Assembly: GCA_964350945.1 (NCBI GenBank)
Contig: CAYGLF010000006.1
Span: 1 to 64,000, forward strand
Source: CAYGLF01 sp964350945
GTDB taxonomy: Bacteria; Chlamydiota; Chlamydiia; Chlamydiales; JAAZZY01
Direction of reading: 5' to 3'
DNA: 64,000 nt
Of this stretch, positions 16,552-25,443 are shown piece after piece; the stretch's first letter is position 1, and every line of letters begins with the position of its first letter. A program made the translations under genes and the position numbers. Below the pieces are notes generated by a model. That model did not search any database. It had not been told where the DNA came from and worked only from the letters and a program-made list of their open reading frames with translations.

Positions 16552-18063
16552 ATGAAGATCATACTTTATTTAAGCCTACTAGTATCTTTGACGCTTTTTG
16601 CTGAGCCTCAAGCCCCCCCTAATGCTACATATGGGGACTGTAAGGGAGTGAGCGCATCACCTTCTCATTTAAGACTTGTAGAAACATCCATTACAGTTCA
16701 AGGGAAAGAGGCGAGTGTGTATGGCTTAGTTTATGATGGTGACCAAGTGGTGATTCATAAAACCAAGGGGGACTGTTTTAATTTAGTGGTTCACAATGAT
16801 ACGTCGGTGCCTACTTCGATTCACTGGCATGGGCTGGTACTGCCCAATGCGGAAGATGGCGTTGCCTACATCACGCAAAACCCTATTTTCCCAGGACAGG
16901 CATACCCTTATAACTTTCAGGTAGTGCAAGCAGGGACATATTTTGCGCACTCTCACTATGGAATACAAGATCAGAGGCTTATGGCAACCCCTCTAATTTT
17001 AGAAGATCCAGAGGGGCCTGAATATAAAAATTTTGTTTTTTTTATCGAGAGCTTTAGCTTCACTGAGACTTACAAAATATGGCAAGGGTTGCGTAAAAAC
17101 TTGATAAACGCTCATCAAGAGGTGAACCTACAGACAAAGTCTATGTTACCAGTTTCTAAACCGACTTTAAATGATGTGCACTACAATGCTTTTTTGTGTA
17201 ACCGCAAAACGCTAGAAGATCCTGATATTTGGACGGTTGAGCCGGGGGAAGTTGTGCGTCTACGTTTCATCAATGGTTCGGCTTCGAGTGGTTTTCATTT
17301 AGATTTTGGGAAGCTCAAAGCCAGTGTGATTGCAGTGGATGGCAATAATGTGGTCCCTTTTGAAGTCACGACAGCTCCTATTGCAACGGCGCAACGCATT
17401 GATGTGCTCGTGACAATTCCCAAGAAGGGAGGAGTTTTCCCTATTTTTGCTCAGTGTCAAGGAACTCGCATGCGAGCTGGGGCAATTTTAAAAACAAAAG
17501 ATAAAAAAATACCGCAACTAAGCTCAACCACACGAAAAACAGCTGGAGCGATTTCAAATCAATTTGAAAAAAAATTGCATGCAGCGACCCCTTTATTACC
17601 CAAAAAAGTCGATCGCACCCTCAACGTTTCTTTAGATGGGAATATGGCCTACTATGTATGGGGGATGAACGGACATTCTTGGCCTAATAATGAACCTTTA
17701 ATTGTAAAAGAGGGCGAAAGGGTCGAGGTTCATTTTACCAATACAACGGCAATGGCACACCCGATGCACCTTCATGGGCATATCTTTCAAATTACAGAAA
17801 TCAATGGGGATCCAATTGAAAATGGGGCGATGCGTGATGTCCTTTTAGTGATGCCACACCAAAGTGCCAAGATGATCTTTGATGCCAATAATCCAGGCAT
17901 CTGGGCTTTCCACTGCCATATGCTCTATCACGCATGGGGAGGTCTGCTGACGGTGATCAAGTATGAGGGAGTCGATAGCCCGTCTTTTAATAAAGAAGCT
18001 GTTTTTGATTATTCCAGTAGCTATGGAGCGCGTGTGAGTAACTGGGGATTAGGAACTCATTAA
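16552..18063 (+). CDS. Exported multicopper oxidase
   Basis: A 503-residue three-domain multicopper oxidase with a signal peptide (1-20), so it acts outside the cytoplasm. All four copper-ligand motifs are present: HWHG (91-94), HSH (133-135), HPMHLHGH (403-410) and HCHMLYH (454-460). The axial position of the type 1 copper, ten residues after C455, is Leu465, a change linked in this family to high redox potential. Likely roles are Cu(I) detoxification (CopA/CueO type) or metal or phenol oxidation; the substrate cannot be read from sequence. AAAGGAAG precedes the ATG. It sits between pbp2 and the type III secretion block with no copper-regulation gene beside it. Confidence 0.93.
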   Translation: MKIILYLSLLVSLTLFAEPQAPPNATYGDCKGVSASPSHLRLVETSITVQGKEASVYGLVYDGDQVVIHKTKGDCFNLVVHNDTSVPTSIHWHGLVLPNAEDGVAYITQNPIFPGQAYPYNFQVVQAGTYFAHSHYGIQDQRLMATPLILEDPEGPEYKNFVFFIESFSFTETYKIWQGLRKNLINAHQEVNLQTKSMLPVSKPTLNDVHYNAFLCNRKTLEDPDIWTVEPGEVVRLRFINGSASSGFHLDFGKLKASVIAVDGNNVVPFEVTTAPIATAQRIDVLVTIPKKGGVFPIFAQCQGTRMRAGAILKTKDKKIPQLSSTTRKTAGAISNQFEKKLHAATPLLPKKVDRTLNVSLDGNMAYYVWGMNGHSWPNNEPLIVKEGERVEVHFTNTTAMAHPMHLHGHIFQITEINGDPIENGAMRDVLLVMPHQSAKMIFDANNPGIWAFHCHMLYHAWGGLLTVIKYEGVDSPSFNKEAVFDYSSSYGARVSNWGLGTH

Positions 18064-18078
18064 CAATTTTTAAACATT

Positions 18079-18342
18079 TTATCCAGAGTAACTGGGACAT
18101 CCTGAATAATTATCAACGTGAGTATAGAGCAGTTGAGTGGCAAAACGATAAATTCTGTTTAACCCTCGAAAGTAGCCACTCTCTTTTCCCATCCGAGAAT
18201 TTTTACTGATAATTTGGTAACAAGCTTCTTCAATGCCATATTCTTTTTCTTTTCGCTTGGCAAATAGGTCCCCTTTTTTAGCTGCTTTTGCCTCACTCAT
18301 GTAGCGGTGTAAAAAAAGTGTGTGGCCTGGACAGATATGCAT
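18079..18342 (-). CDS. Small basic protein of unknown function (87 aa)
   Basis: I do not recognise this 87-residue protein. It is rich in Lys, Arg, Tyr and His, has no membrane segment, and its middle (18-55, charged) looks helical. Two Cys (5 and 83) are near the ends and a third is at 41. A near-perfect ribosome site (AAAGGAG) sits 7 bases before the ATG, which is the best evidence that it is real. It converges with the multicopper oxidase gene (15-base gap) and lies 63 bases upstream of the 3' end of sctT, on the same strand and possibly as the last gene of the secretion operon. Confidence 0.65.
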   Translation of the reverse strand: MHICPGHTLFLHRYMSEAKAAKKGDLFAKRKEKEYGIEEACYQIISKNSRMGKESGYFRGLNRIYRFATQLLYTHVDNYSGCPSYSG

Positions 18343-18405
18343 TCAACGCTCCTTTTGAATAAAATGAGAGTTGAATTTAAATTGTTCAAAATTTTTTTTC
18401 AATCA

Positions 18406-19239
18406 CTATGAGCGAAGGGGATTTGGGAAAACGGTAAATATCTGATAGACTTTTTTAAACCATAAAAGAGTTTGCTTGTCGATCTGGAGGATGAGGAAGT
18501 TAAATCCAATAAATAACACCATCAGTCCCAGTAGAGATTTAATAGACATCCCTAAGAAAGAAATTTGCACTTGTGGAGCTAGGCGGTTGGCAATCCCTAG
18601 AAAAATATCAGCCATTAACATCGCGACGATAGGAGGGGCTGCTAACTGAATAGAGAGAGAAAAAAAAGTGGCCATTAAGTCGATGATAGTCTTCCAAAAA
18701 ACATTTCCCTGGAAAGTTAAAACGCTTAAATAAGTTGTTGGGGGGATTCTTTTGTAGGTGAGGACAAGCGTTTCAAAAAAGAGGTGAATCCCGCCAAAAA
18801 TGAAAAATGCCACTAAAAGGATCTCGTTGAAAAACATCCCTATTGGAGACGTTTGAGTCGAAAGAGAAGGGTCGGTGACCATCAAGCTTGCAGAACCTCT
18901 TTGGTGGTCGATAATCGCACCCGCTGACGTGACAATGTTGAAAGGGATGGTGGTTAAAAATCCAAAAAGAGTGCCGATAAAGAGTTCTTTTAAGCAAAGA
19001 GGGACTAAGGGGAATCCAAGGGTTAAGTCTTTGATTGCGGTAGGAACTAAAAAGGGGAACAGTAAAAAAGATAAAAAAAGTCCAAATCCTATCTTAGTTG
19101 CAGATGGGATAAGCTTTCCCCCTAAAAAAGGGGCGAAAAAAACAATTGGCATAATTCTGAGAATAATCAAGAGAAGAAGTGCAATGGTATTAGCCATGGG
19201 AAAAGCAGAAATTAGCTGCAGGTAGTCCGTTCCCATCAA
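18406..19239 (-). CDS. sctT: Type III secretion export apparatus protein SctT
   Basis: A 277-residue polytopic inner-membrane protein of the SctT/YscT/FliR family, part of the R5S4T1 export gate. Several hydrophobic helices run through the chain; the family-typical segments are ILRIMPIVFFAPFLGGKLIPS (about 27-47), GALIDHQRG-like AGAIIDHQRGSA and PIVAMLMADIFLGIANRLAPQ. Its ATG overlaps the sctS stop by four bases. It corresponds in order to Chlamydia CdsT (CT564). Confidence 0.93.
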   Translation of the reverse strand: MMGTDYLQLISAFPMANTIALLLLIILRIMPIVFFAPFLGGKLIPSATKIGFGLFLSFLLFPFLVPTAIKDLTLGFPLVPLCLKELFIGTLFGFLTTIPFNIVTSAGAIIDHQRGSASLMVTDPSLSTQTSPIGMFFNEILLVAFFIFGGIHLFFETLVLTYKRIPPTTYLSVLTFQGNVFWKTIIDLMATFFSLSIQLAAPPIVAMLMADIFLGIANRLAPQVQISFLGMSIKSLLGLMVLFIGFNFLILQIDKQTLLWFKKVYQIFTVFPNPLRS

Positions 19240-19505
19240 AATCTCCAGCGGGGGAAGTTAAAAAAGATGCTTTGGGCAAATTGAATGATTTGTGCTCCTA
19301 GCCAAGATCCCATAAACATTAAGGTAACGATAACTGCGACGAGTTTGACTGTAAATGAGAGTGTTTGCTCTTGAATCTGAGTGGCTGCTTGTATCACAGC
19401 AACTAAAAGACCTAGGGCCATGCTGATTAAAATAGGGGGGCCTGACAAGATCAGAATTAAATAGAGCGCTCGGTAGGCATATTGTGTGATTTCATTTTGC
19501 ATCAT
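19236..19505 (-). CDS. sctS: Type III secretion export apparatus protein SctS
   Basis: An 89-residue protein with two membrane helices, the standard size for SctS/FliQ. The conserved stretch GLLVAVIQAATQIQEQTLSF (27-46) is the family signature. With SctR and SctT it forms the helical export gate in the inner membrane. It overlaps sctT by four bases and follows sctR by 17 bases; it corresponds to CdsS (CT563). Confidence 0.95.
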   Translation of the reverse strand: MMQNEITQYAYRALYLILILSGPPILISMALGLLVAVIQAATQIQEQTLSFTVKLVAVIVTLMFMGSWLGAQIIQFAQSIFFNFPRWRF

Positions 19506-19522
19506 AGAACGTAAGTCCCCAT

Positions 19523-20395
19523 TTATCTAAAAGTTAAAACCAAGCCTTGGATTAAGATGGTCCATCCATCTACCATTACGAGTAATAGAAGTTTCAAAGG
19601 TAGTGAGATGGTTAGAGGCGATAGCATCATCATCCCCATTGCAAGCAAGACATTGGAAGTAACCAGGTCGATGACGAAAAAGGGAAGGTAGATAAGCACT
19701 CCAATGGCAAAAGCATCTCGCAGCTGAGAGGTGATATACGAAGGGATTAAGACAATAAAGTCGTTTCGTCCAAGGTCGGCTCGAAACTGCTTGGGAAAAA
19801 TGCGGTAGGCCATCTGATAAAAGCGGTTTAAAGATCCTTGAGAGGTGTTTTTCATCAAAAAGTCCCTTAGCGGCTCTTTGGTTTTGTCGATCGCTCCAAT
19901 GATATAGTGCGCTGATTCCGAGGAGATCAGTTTGGAGGGGGCATTTTCGTGTAAGTAGGATTTAGCCGAGTCGTACATCGCAAGACCGGTAGGAAACATA
20001 ATATACATGGTCAGTAACAGAGCGATCCCATTCACCACTTGGTTTGGAGGAGCTTGCTGCACGCCCAGGGCATTTCTGAGTAGGGATATGACGATCACAA
20101 TTTTAATGTAGGAGGTGAGCATCATCACAACCCAAGGTAGTAGGGCAAGTCCAGCTAAAACAGCGACCTCAATCGCTATAGGCGGGGCACCTTTAGAGAT
20201 GAGAGACTGGTCCATCGGCAGTTGAGGAAAGCTCGTTGCAGCTATCGAAGGATCTGGGTCACCAAGGAGGTTTTTTGCGACATTGCTTCCCCTTGCGGAG
20301 GCTTTTTTATAGCCAGAGCTTGGCGCTGCTGCTAAGGGCGAGCTCGCGTGAAAAAAAATCCCTAGTAAAGCTATTAATATCCAACATTTTTTCAT
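19523..20395 (-). CDS. sctR: Type III secretion export apparatus protein SctR
   Basis: A 290-residue SctR/FliP protein. A signal-like N-terminal helix is followed by a Ser/Ala/Pro-rich spacer, then four membrane helices. Family segments are MMLTSYIKIVIVISLLRNALG (with the QQAPPNQV turn) near residues 90-118 and VDLVTSNVLLAMGMMMLSP near the C-terminus. It is the main subunit of the export gate. It sits between sctL (9 bases) and sctS (17 bases) and corresponds to CdsR (CT562). Confidence 0.95.
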   Translation of the reverse strand: MKKCWILIALLGIFFHASSPLAAAPSSGYKKASARGSNVAKNLLGDPDPSIAATSFPQLPMDQSLISKGAPPIAIEVAVLAGLALLPWVVMMLTSYIKIVIVISLLRNALGVQQAPPNQVVNGIALLLTMYIMFPTGLAMYDSAKSYLHENAPSKLISSESAHYIIGAIDKTKEPLRDFLMKNTSQGSLNRFYQMAYRIFPKQFRADLGRNDFIVLIPSYITSQLRDAFAIGVLIYLPFFVIDLVTSNVLLAMGMMMLSPLTISLPLKLLLLVMVDGWTILIQGLVLTFR

Positions 20396-20404
20396 ATGTA
20401 TTCG

Positions 20405-21031
20405 CTATTTTTTTCTTAATAAGCCTTCAAAGGCTGTTTCAATACTTTTCCATAAGCTGTCAATTCGAGCATCTATGATCCCAGCTTCTGTTTCGATAAT
20501 AGCTCCTCCTTGGGAAATATCATCTCTCTCTTGAATCACGAAGGTTTCTAAATCTTTAAAGACTTGTTTTAGAGTCTCTCTATTCTCATCAAAAATTTTC
20601 AGGTCACCTTTATGGACAAAGATGGTGATTTTACGATGGTTTGCTACTGATTTTAAATGCTTAGCGATAATATCAATAATAGTGGAAGGTTTTTGTTTCA
20701 CTTCACGATCGAGTATTTTTTGCGTGGTAAGCAAGGCGACTTTAGCGATGACTTTTTCAATTTCATGACGCACATTTGCTTTTTCTTCTTCTAGAAATTT
20801 AATCTGTTCCGACCATTTTTCGAGTCCTTTTTCAAAGCCTTCTTCTTTAGACTTTTCAAATAATTCCTCACCCTCTTTAGCTATTTGAGCGCGATGCTCC
20901 ACGCCTTCTTGCTTGATTTCTTCTAAAAGTTCTTTGGCATCAATGAGTTTAGAAAATTCAGCTTTGGGAATTACTTTAACTCCTGGAGCTGCTGTGACAT
21001 TCTTTCCAAAAATTAAGTTTAGTAGTTTCAT
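20405..21031 (-). CDS. sctL: Type III secretion stator protein SctL
   Basis: A 208-residue cytoplasmic protein of the SctL/FliH family, which holds the secretion ATPase SctN to the sorting platform. The centre (about 35-90) is a long charged helix, and the C-terminal domain with ILDREVKQKP and ISQGGAIIETEAGIIDARID is typical. It lacks membrane segments. The gene lies four bases after the CT560-position gene and nine before sctR; it corresponds to CdsL (CT561). Confidence 0.92.
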   Translation of the reverse strand: MKLLNLIFGKNVTAAPGVKVIPKAEFSKLIDAKELLEEIKQEGVEHRAQIAKEGEELFEKSKEEGFEKGLEKWSEQIKFLEEEKANVRHEIEKVIAKVALLTTQKILDREVKQKPSTIIDIIAKHLKSVANHRKITIFVHKGDLKIFDENRETLKQVFKDLETFVIQERDDISQGGAIIETEAGIIDARIDSLWKSIETAFEGLLRKK

Positions 21032-21035
21032 AATT

Positions 21036-21911
21036 TTAAGATTCCTTCTCTTGAGTGCTTTGGGCTATTTCTAAAACTTGTCGATGGTAAAAGGGGGTGT
21101 GGGTGTTGCCAATGCTCTTTCGCGCCGCATTTAAGAATTCTTTTCCTCTACCATTGTCTAAGTGGTGAGCCAGATGCCAAATCAGTGCGCGATGTTCGCA
21201 GGCAAGTCCTTTAGCAAGGCGTAAAAGCCCTCTTTTTTCTAAAAAATTAGTAAAGAGGCTTTCGTCTTGCAGTTTTTTTTCAAAGTCGTGGGTGGAGGAG
21301 GGTAGAGGCTCAGAATATTTTTTTTGAGCTTCTTTAAACCATTTTTTTTGACTCGGTGTCATGAGCTCGAAGATGTTGTGCAGTACTTTTTTATCTACAA
21401 TTTTTTGTGCCATGTTTGCGATCTCTAAGATCCCAAGGTGGTGGAGCATTTTGACGATTAATTTTTTATCTAAATTGAGTAACTGGTTTCCTGAAGATAC
21501 AGGGAGAAAGCAAAGAGGGGGTAAGAGGTTGTAGCCAATCTTTTTTAAGAACCACTGTACAAGGTAGGAGTGGGCTAAAGGAGATAAAGTGGCCGTCGTT
21601 TTTTTCTCCTGAACAATCTTCTGTAGTTTTTGTTTTTGCTCAGAAGAGAAGATGCTCAGGATGTGGCGATAAAACTTTTTGGGGAATTCTTCTATGTGCT
21701 CAATAAACCATGAGTAATGGAAAGAGTGTAAAACTTGATCTGCAGGCTCTAGATGTAGTTGTAGAGGCTCTTCAGGTTTGGGGAGCGCATTGATTAAAGG
21801 TCGCTCGCTCTCTTCAAAGTAGTTTAAAAAATGGTCAAAATCGTTGGCATGAGAGTGAACCAATAAACGCTGAAAAACTTCTCTACTACCTTCTTGCATG
21901 GTGTGCTCCAC
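21036..21911 (-). CDS. Type III secretion operon protein, CT560 position (SctK-like candidate)
   Basis: This 291-residue protein has no motif that I recognise. It is largely helical, has no membrane segment, and is rich in Leu, Lys and His. Its place between sctJ (11 bases) and sctL (4 bases) is that of Chlamydia CT560. In other systems SctK, a cytoplasmic sorting-platform protein of poor sequence conservation, is coded next to SctJ and SctL, so an SctK-type role is plausible. This is inference from position and general character. A structure-based comparison would decide it. Confidence 0.75.
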   Translation of the reverse strand: MEHTMQEGSREVFQRLLVHSHANDFDHFLNYFEESERPLINALPKPEEPLQLHLEPADQVLHSFHYSWFIEHIEEFPKKFYRHILSIFSSEQKQKLQKIVQEKKTTATLSPLAHSYLVQWFLKKIGYNLLPPLCFLPVSSGNQLLNLDKKLIVKMLHHLGILEIANMAQKIVDKKVLHNIFELMTPSQKKWFKEAQKKYSEPLPSSTHDFEKKLQDESLFTNFLEKRGLLRLAKGLACEHRALIWHLAHHLDNGRGKEFLNAARKSIGNTHTPFYHRQVLEIAQSTQEKES

Positions 21912-21922
21912 TCCGTAAGGAG

Positions 21923-22870
21923 TTATTCTTCGCCCTCCTGGGGCGGCTCATTTTGTTCATTATCAGATTCGCTTTGAATCTTTAGTTTTAAAGGCTCAGG
22001 GGAGAAGAAAGATTTCACATTTTTCATCTGCTTAAAGACATCTTGAACTTTCCAAGCCATCCACGCTAGAGCAGCAATAAAGACGAGCATAAAGAAGCAA
22101 AATAAGAACAGAATCGTTCTAAAAGAACTGGCAGAGTCTTGTGAGACAACAATAGACCAAATTCTAACAAAGTCTTGAGTCCCCCATGGAGTGGCGTCTG
22201 TTTTAGGCTCGAGTGATCTTAAGTTGATGTCGGTAAAGCGTGCGCGTGCCGTTACGACTGTCACGTCATCATAGCGCATGTCGATGATACTTCCTGAAAT
22301 ATAGCGTCTAATTTTTTGTGGAAGGAGTGTATTTGGATCATCAAAAACACCATCATGTTTGATAAAGACAGAGGCTCTAGGGAATTCTTTTTTTGCATCG
22401 GGGTTAAAAGTGTCTTCTTCAGGAAATGAGATCTGCACTTCAGCGTCTAAGACCCCATCTATTTTACAGATCGTGGATGCTAGTTGCTGGTTGAGCCCTT
22501 CATTATAGCGAACCTCTTCTTCTTTATCAGTGGTCATCATCCCTTGTTGAGGGAATAAATCTAAAAGGTTTACACTCGGTTTTCGTGGTAGGCCAATGCG
22601 ATTTAAAATGGCCAATGCTTCGGTCGCTCGAGTGCTGTCGACAGCAATATTCCACATGTTTTCATTGCTCTGAGCGCCTGCCCCTGTTGTTTTAACTAGT
22701 ATTTTTTCAGAGAGGATGCCTTTGCTTTCGAGTAAAACTAGAATTTGGTTGGCACTTCCTTCTTCGACGTTAGTTAAGATAGTGACTTGTTTTCCGCAAC
22801 TTGTGCAGAATAACATTAGCATGATGGAAAAACAAACCGTGATTGTTTTTTTGAATTTTGAGTAAAACAT
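21923..22870 (-). CDS. sctJ: Type III secretion inner-membrane ring lipoprotein SctJ
   Basis: A 315-residue SctJ/PrgK family lipoprotein forming the periplasmic face of the inner ring. A signal peptide ends in a lipobox with C25. The two ring-building domains follow, with VEEGSANQILVLLESKGI and the RYNEGLNQQLASTICKIDGV segment. A C-terminal membrane helix lies at about 253-275 and a charged cytoplasmic tail ends the protein. It is the first gene of the secretion operon here. In Chlamydia lipA precedes cdsJ directly; here three extra genes stand between them. Confidence 0.95.
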   Translation of the reverse strand: MFYSKFKKTITVCFSIMLMLFCTSCGKQVTILTNVEEGSANQILVLLESKGILSEKILVKTTGAGAQSNENMWNIAVDSTRATEALAILNRIGLPRKPSVNLLDLFPQQGMMTTDKEEEVRYNEGLNQQLASTICKIDGVLDAEVQISFPEEDTFNPDAKKEFPRASVFIKHDGVFDDPNTLLPQKIRRYISGSIIDMRYDDVTVVTARARFTDINLRSLEPKTDATPWGTQDFVRIWSIVVSQDSASSFRTILFLFCFFMLVFIAALAWMAWKVQDVFKQMKNVKSFFSPEPLKLKIQSESDNEQNEPPQEGEE

Positions 22871-23044
22871 TAAAGCTCTCTTGTAAAAAAAAGTTTATTC
22901 AATTTTTTATATATAAGTATTATTGCAATTAGGGGAAACTCCTTTTTTCTAGATTCTTCTAAACACAAACGATAAAGCCATCAATTGTTTTTTAACCTCG
23001 TTAGATATAAAATTATTTTTTATCTTTTTAAGAAGGAAAAAAAG

Positions 23045-23446
23045 ATGTTTAGATCAAGAATATTACCCGTTTTTTTAGGGATCGTTTTTTATATGATCTT
23101 AGGGGCTATTTGGTTTTCCCCCAAACTGTTTGGAAATTTATACATGCAATCTTCAGCAAGCATGATGCAAGAGCCTTCGGTGATGCAATTACTAGGAGCG
23201 ATCTTAAACGGTTTTGTTTTGTCAGTGGTCTTCAATGAAATTTTGATTCGTACTAAAGTTACTCAGTGGCATCGTGCTTTGGGTCTGGGATTTGTTTTAT
23301 GGCTTGGATTTGCCCTGACAGCTCTTTTCCCAGGGTTGGTGTGGAAAACTATGGGGTTAAATCTTTTTTTGATTGTTTCGGGGTATATGCTTTTAGTCAC
23401 CTGGGTAATTGCGCTAGTTTTAGTGCTTTTTAGAAAGGATGCTTAG
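23045..23446 (+). CDS. Membrane protein, DUF1761-like
   Basis: A 133-residue protein with four hydrophobic helices. The AIWFSPKLFG motif (about 20-29) followed by three further helices resembles DUF1761 proteins, whose function is unknown. The start is the ATG at 23045, preceded by GAAGGA at a good distance; an upstream in-frame ATG at 22985 has no ribosome site. The gene is divergent from sctJ and breaks the sctJ-lipA adjacency seen in Chlamydia. Confidence 0.75.
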   Translation: MFRSRILPVFLGIVFYMILGAIWFSPKLFGNLYMQSSASMMQEPSVMQLLGAILNGFVLSVVFNEILIRTKVTQWHRALGLGFVLWLGFALTALFPGLVWKTMGLNLFLIVSGYMLLVTWVIALVLVLFRKDA

Positions 23447-23557
23447 CTATTTTAGACCCAAATAAGGTCTTGAAATGGTCTGATTGACGGAGATTGCTTT
23501 AAATCAAAATGTTTAATATAATCCTAAATCTTACAATATTATTTAGATAGGTTCCTT

Positions 23558-24469
23558 ATGGCTCTCGTGTTTCTTTTGTATGCCTTATTTGCAAGTGTTT
23601 TTACCATTGGAAAGGCCTCGCTCTCGTTTGCTTCTCCCTTCTTTATTGTAGGATCTCGGATGCTTTGTGCTGGGCTGATTATGGTGACCTTTCAGCTGGT
23701 AAAGGATCGCAAAAGCTTTAAGATGAACCGCCAATCTTTCATCAGCGTTTTACTATTTGCGGCTTTAGGGATTTTTATTACAAATGTATGTGAATTTTGG
23801 TCGATGCAGTTTTTAACTTCTTCTAAAACTTGTTTTTTATATAGTGCATCTCCTTTTCTTAGCGCCTTTTTCTCTTTCCTTATTTTAAAAGAGACCATGA
23901 CTCAAAAAAAATGGTGGGGACTTTCTATTGGACTCGTAGGACTTATTCCCATTATATGGTCTGGGTCAGTGGGTTCACATACCGGTGGCCTACTCGCTTT
24001 TTCATGGCCTGAAATCATTTTGTTAGTCGGGATTATTACCTCTGCCTTAGGTTGGATTTTCTTGAGGAAGACCGTGGCACATCAAACAATTAATTTGTTT
24101 GTAGCCAATGGGCTAGGGATGTTAGTTGGAGGAATTATAACACTGGGATATTCCATTTGTGTAGAGTCTTGGAACCCCGTACCTGTTTTGCAGTGGGCGG
24201 GTTTTTTAAAAACGAGCGTTGCTCTTTTAATCGTCTCTAATCTCTTAGCTTACAATCTTTTTGGATTCTTGCTTAAGCGATACTCGGCAACTTTTATGTC
24301 TTTTGCAGGGCTTTCAACGCCCTTTTTTGCGTCGCTATTTGGTTGGTTTTTCCTAAAAGAAGTGATCCCCTGGCCCTTGTGGTTAGGGCTTGCCATTCTC
24401 TCAATAGGCTTGGTCTTATTTCACCAAGAAGAGATCAAAAGCCGCGGATTTTCAGTCAAAGCTCAATAG
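23558..24469 (+). CDS. EamA/DMT-family transporter
   Basis: A 303-residue inner-membrane protein with about ten hydrophobic helices in two similar halves, the EamA drug/metabolite transporter layout. Typical features are an early FxxxSR segment (ASPFFIVGSRML), FFSFLILKE at the end of the first half and FLKEVIPWPLWLGL in the second. Such carriers export or import amino acids, nucleotides or other metabolites; substrate cannot be inferred. It follows the DUF1761-like gene by 111 bases on the same strand and its 3' end overlaps the convergent helical-repeat gene by seven bases. Confidence 0.88.
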   Translation: MALVFLLYALFASVFTIGKASLSFASPFFIVGSRMLCAGLIMVTFQLVKDRKSFKMNRQSFISVLLFAALGIFITNVCEFWSMQFLTSSKTCFLYSASPFLSAFFSFLILKETMTQKKWWGLSIGLVGLIPIIWSGSVGSHTGGLLAFSWPEIILLVGIITSALGWIFLRKTVAHQTINLFVANGLGMLVGGIITLGYSICVESWNPVPVLQWAGFLKTSVALLIVSNLLAYNLFGFLLKRYSATFMSFAGLSTPFFASLFGWFFLKEVIPWPLWLGLAILSIGLVLFHQEEIKSRGFSVKAQ

Positions 24470-25443
24470 CGTTTTTTAAGGCGAGTAGATACGTAGTGAA
24501 AGTCTGGATCAAAGAGAGCTGGAAGCTGCGACTTGAGAGCTAAGAACTTTTCGATGTCCTCTTTTTCAGTCAACCCCAGGCACCCTAGAATCAGGTGAAC
24601 CACTAAGTTAGGGAAATTTAGGCAGAGGAAGTTTTGCAATAGTTTGAGAGATTCTTTAGCAAAAGCTTCATTTTCACCTTGATGGACCAGGCAGATGGCC
24701 GCTTTTTCGTTATCCTGAGTTATCGGCTGATTCTTTAAAACATTCATTAAGAATTCAAAGGCGGGTTTGCCGATATCTGTAAGAGCTGTTAGGACGACTT
24801 CTTCATGAAAGATGGGATCTTCTAATTGCATGCTTTCAAAAAGAGGGATGATCGCTTTTTCTGCTTTCATTTTTCCTAAGCATTTTGCAGCGTGCGTAGG
24901 TGCTTTTCCATAACCTGGAAAGAGAGGGTTTTTAAAGTCTTCTGTCTTGAGAATCTCTACAAGGTAGGGGATGGTGCGTTCATTTTTAATGAGTTGTTCA
25001 ATTTCTTCTTGTGGGTCTATCTCTTCAGTTAAAATAAGGTCAGCAAGGAGCTTGGGAACAGACTGCTCATTTTGTGAAATAGAGAGAAGCTTGCGAAGGC
25101 CTTTGTAGAGCTCTGTAATACTTTTAACTTCTAAATGCTCTTGCTCAGAGAGTTTAAAAAGGGCCAAATCCTGCTGGAGTTGATTTTGGTAGTGCGCTAA
25201 TTTTTCGATATCTTTAAGGCTAAAGTCTAAAGAGCAACCCACCCCTTCATTTTGGTAATACTGGATCATAAATTCGAATTTTCCACCAAAATGGGCATTG
25301 CGGTGTAGTAGAATTTGAGTGGCAATATCATCTGCGATCGGTAGAAACTCAATGTTATCTTCGAAAGTACTTGGGCTTACTGTCTCCTCATTTTTGGGAT
25401 CAGTCTCGTTGATTTGCTTCAGTAATTCAGTAAATGATGACAT
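24463..25443 (-). CDS. Helical-repeat (HEAT-like) protein of unknown function
   Basis: A 326-residue soluble protein. Residues about 160-290 contain antiparallel helical pairs resembling HEAT/PBS-lyase repeats (HAAKCLGKMKAEKAIIPLFESM, then ALTDIGKPAFEFLMNVL), often used for protein contacts. I do not recognise a specific family. It starts on the last base of lipA (TAATG), so it is probably translated with lipA and lpdA and may serve lipoylation or be a chlamydial lineage gene. It overlaps the convergent transporter gene by seven bases. Confidence 0.75.
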   Translation of the reverse strand: MSSFTELLKQINETDPKNEETVSPSTFEDNIEFLPIADDIATQILLHRNAHFGGKFEFMIQYYQNEGVGCSLDFSLKDIEKLAHYQNQLQQDLALFKLSEQEHLEVKSITELYKGLRKLLSISQNEQSVPKLLADLILTEEIDPQEEIEQLIKNERTIPYLVEILKTEDFKNPLFPGYGKAPTHAAKCLGKMKAEKAIIPLFESMQLEDPIFHEEVVLTALTDIGKPAFEFLMNVLKNQPITQDNEKAAICLVHQGENEAFAKESLKLLQNFLCLNFPNLVVHLILGCLGLTEKEDIEKFLALKSQLPALFDPDFHYVSTRLKKRY

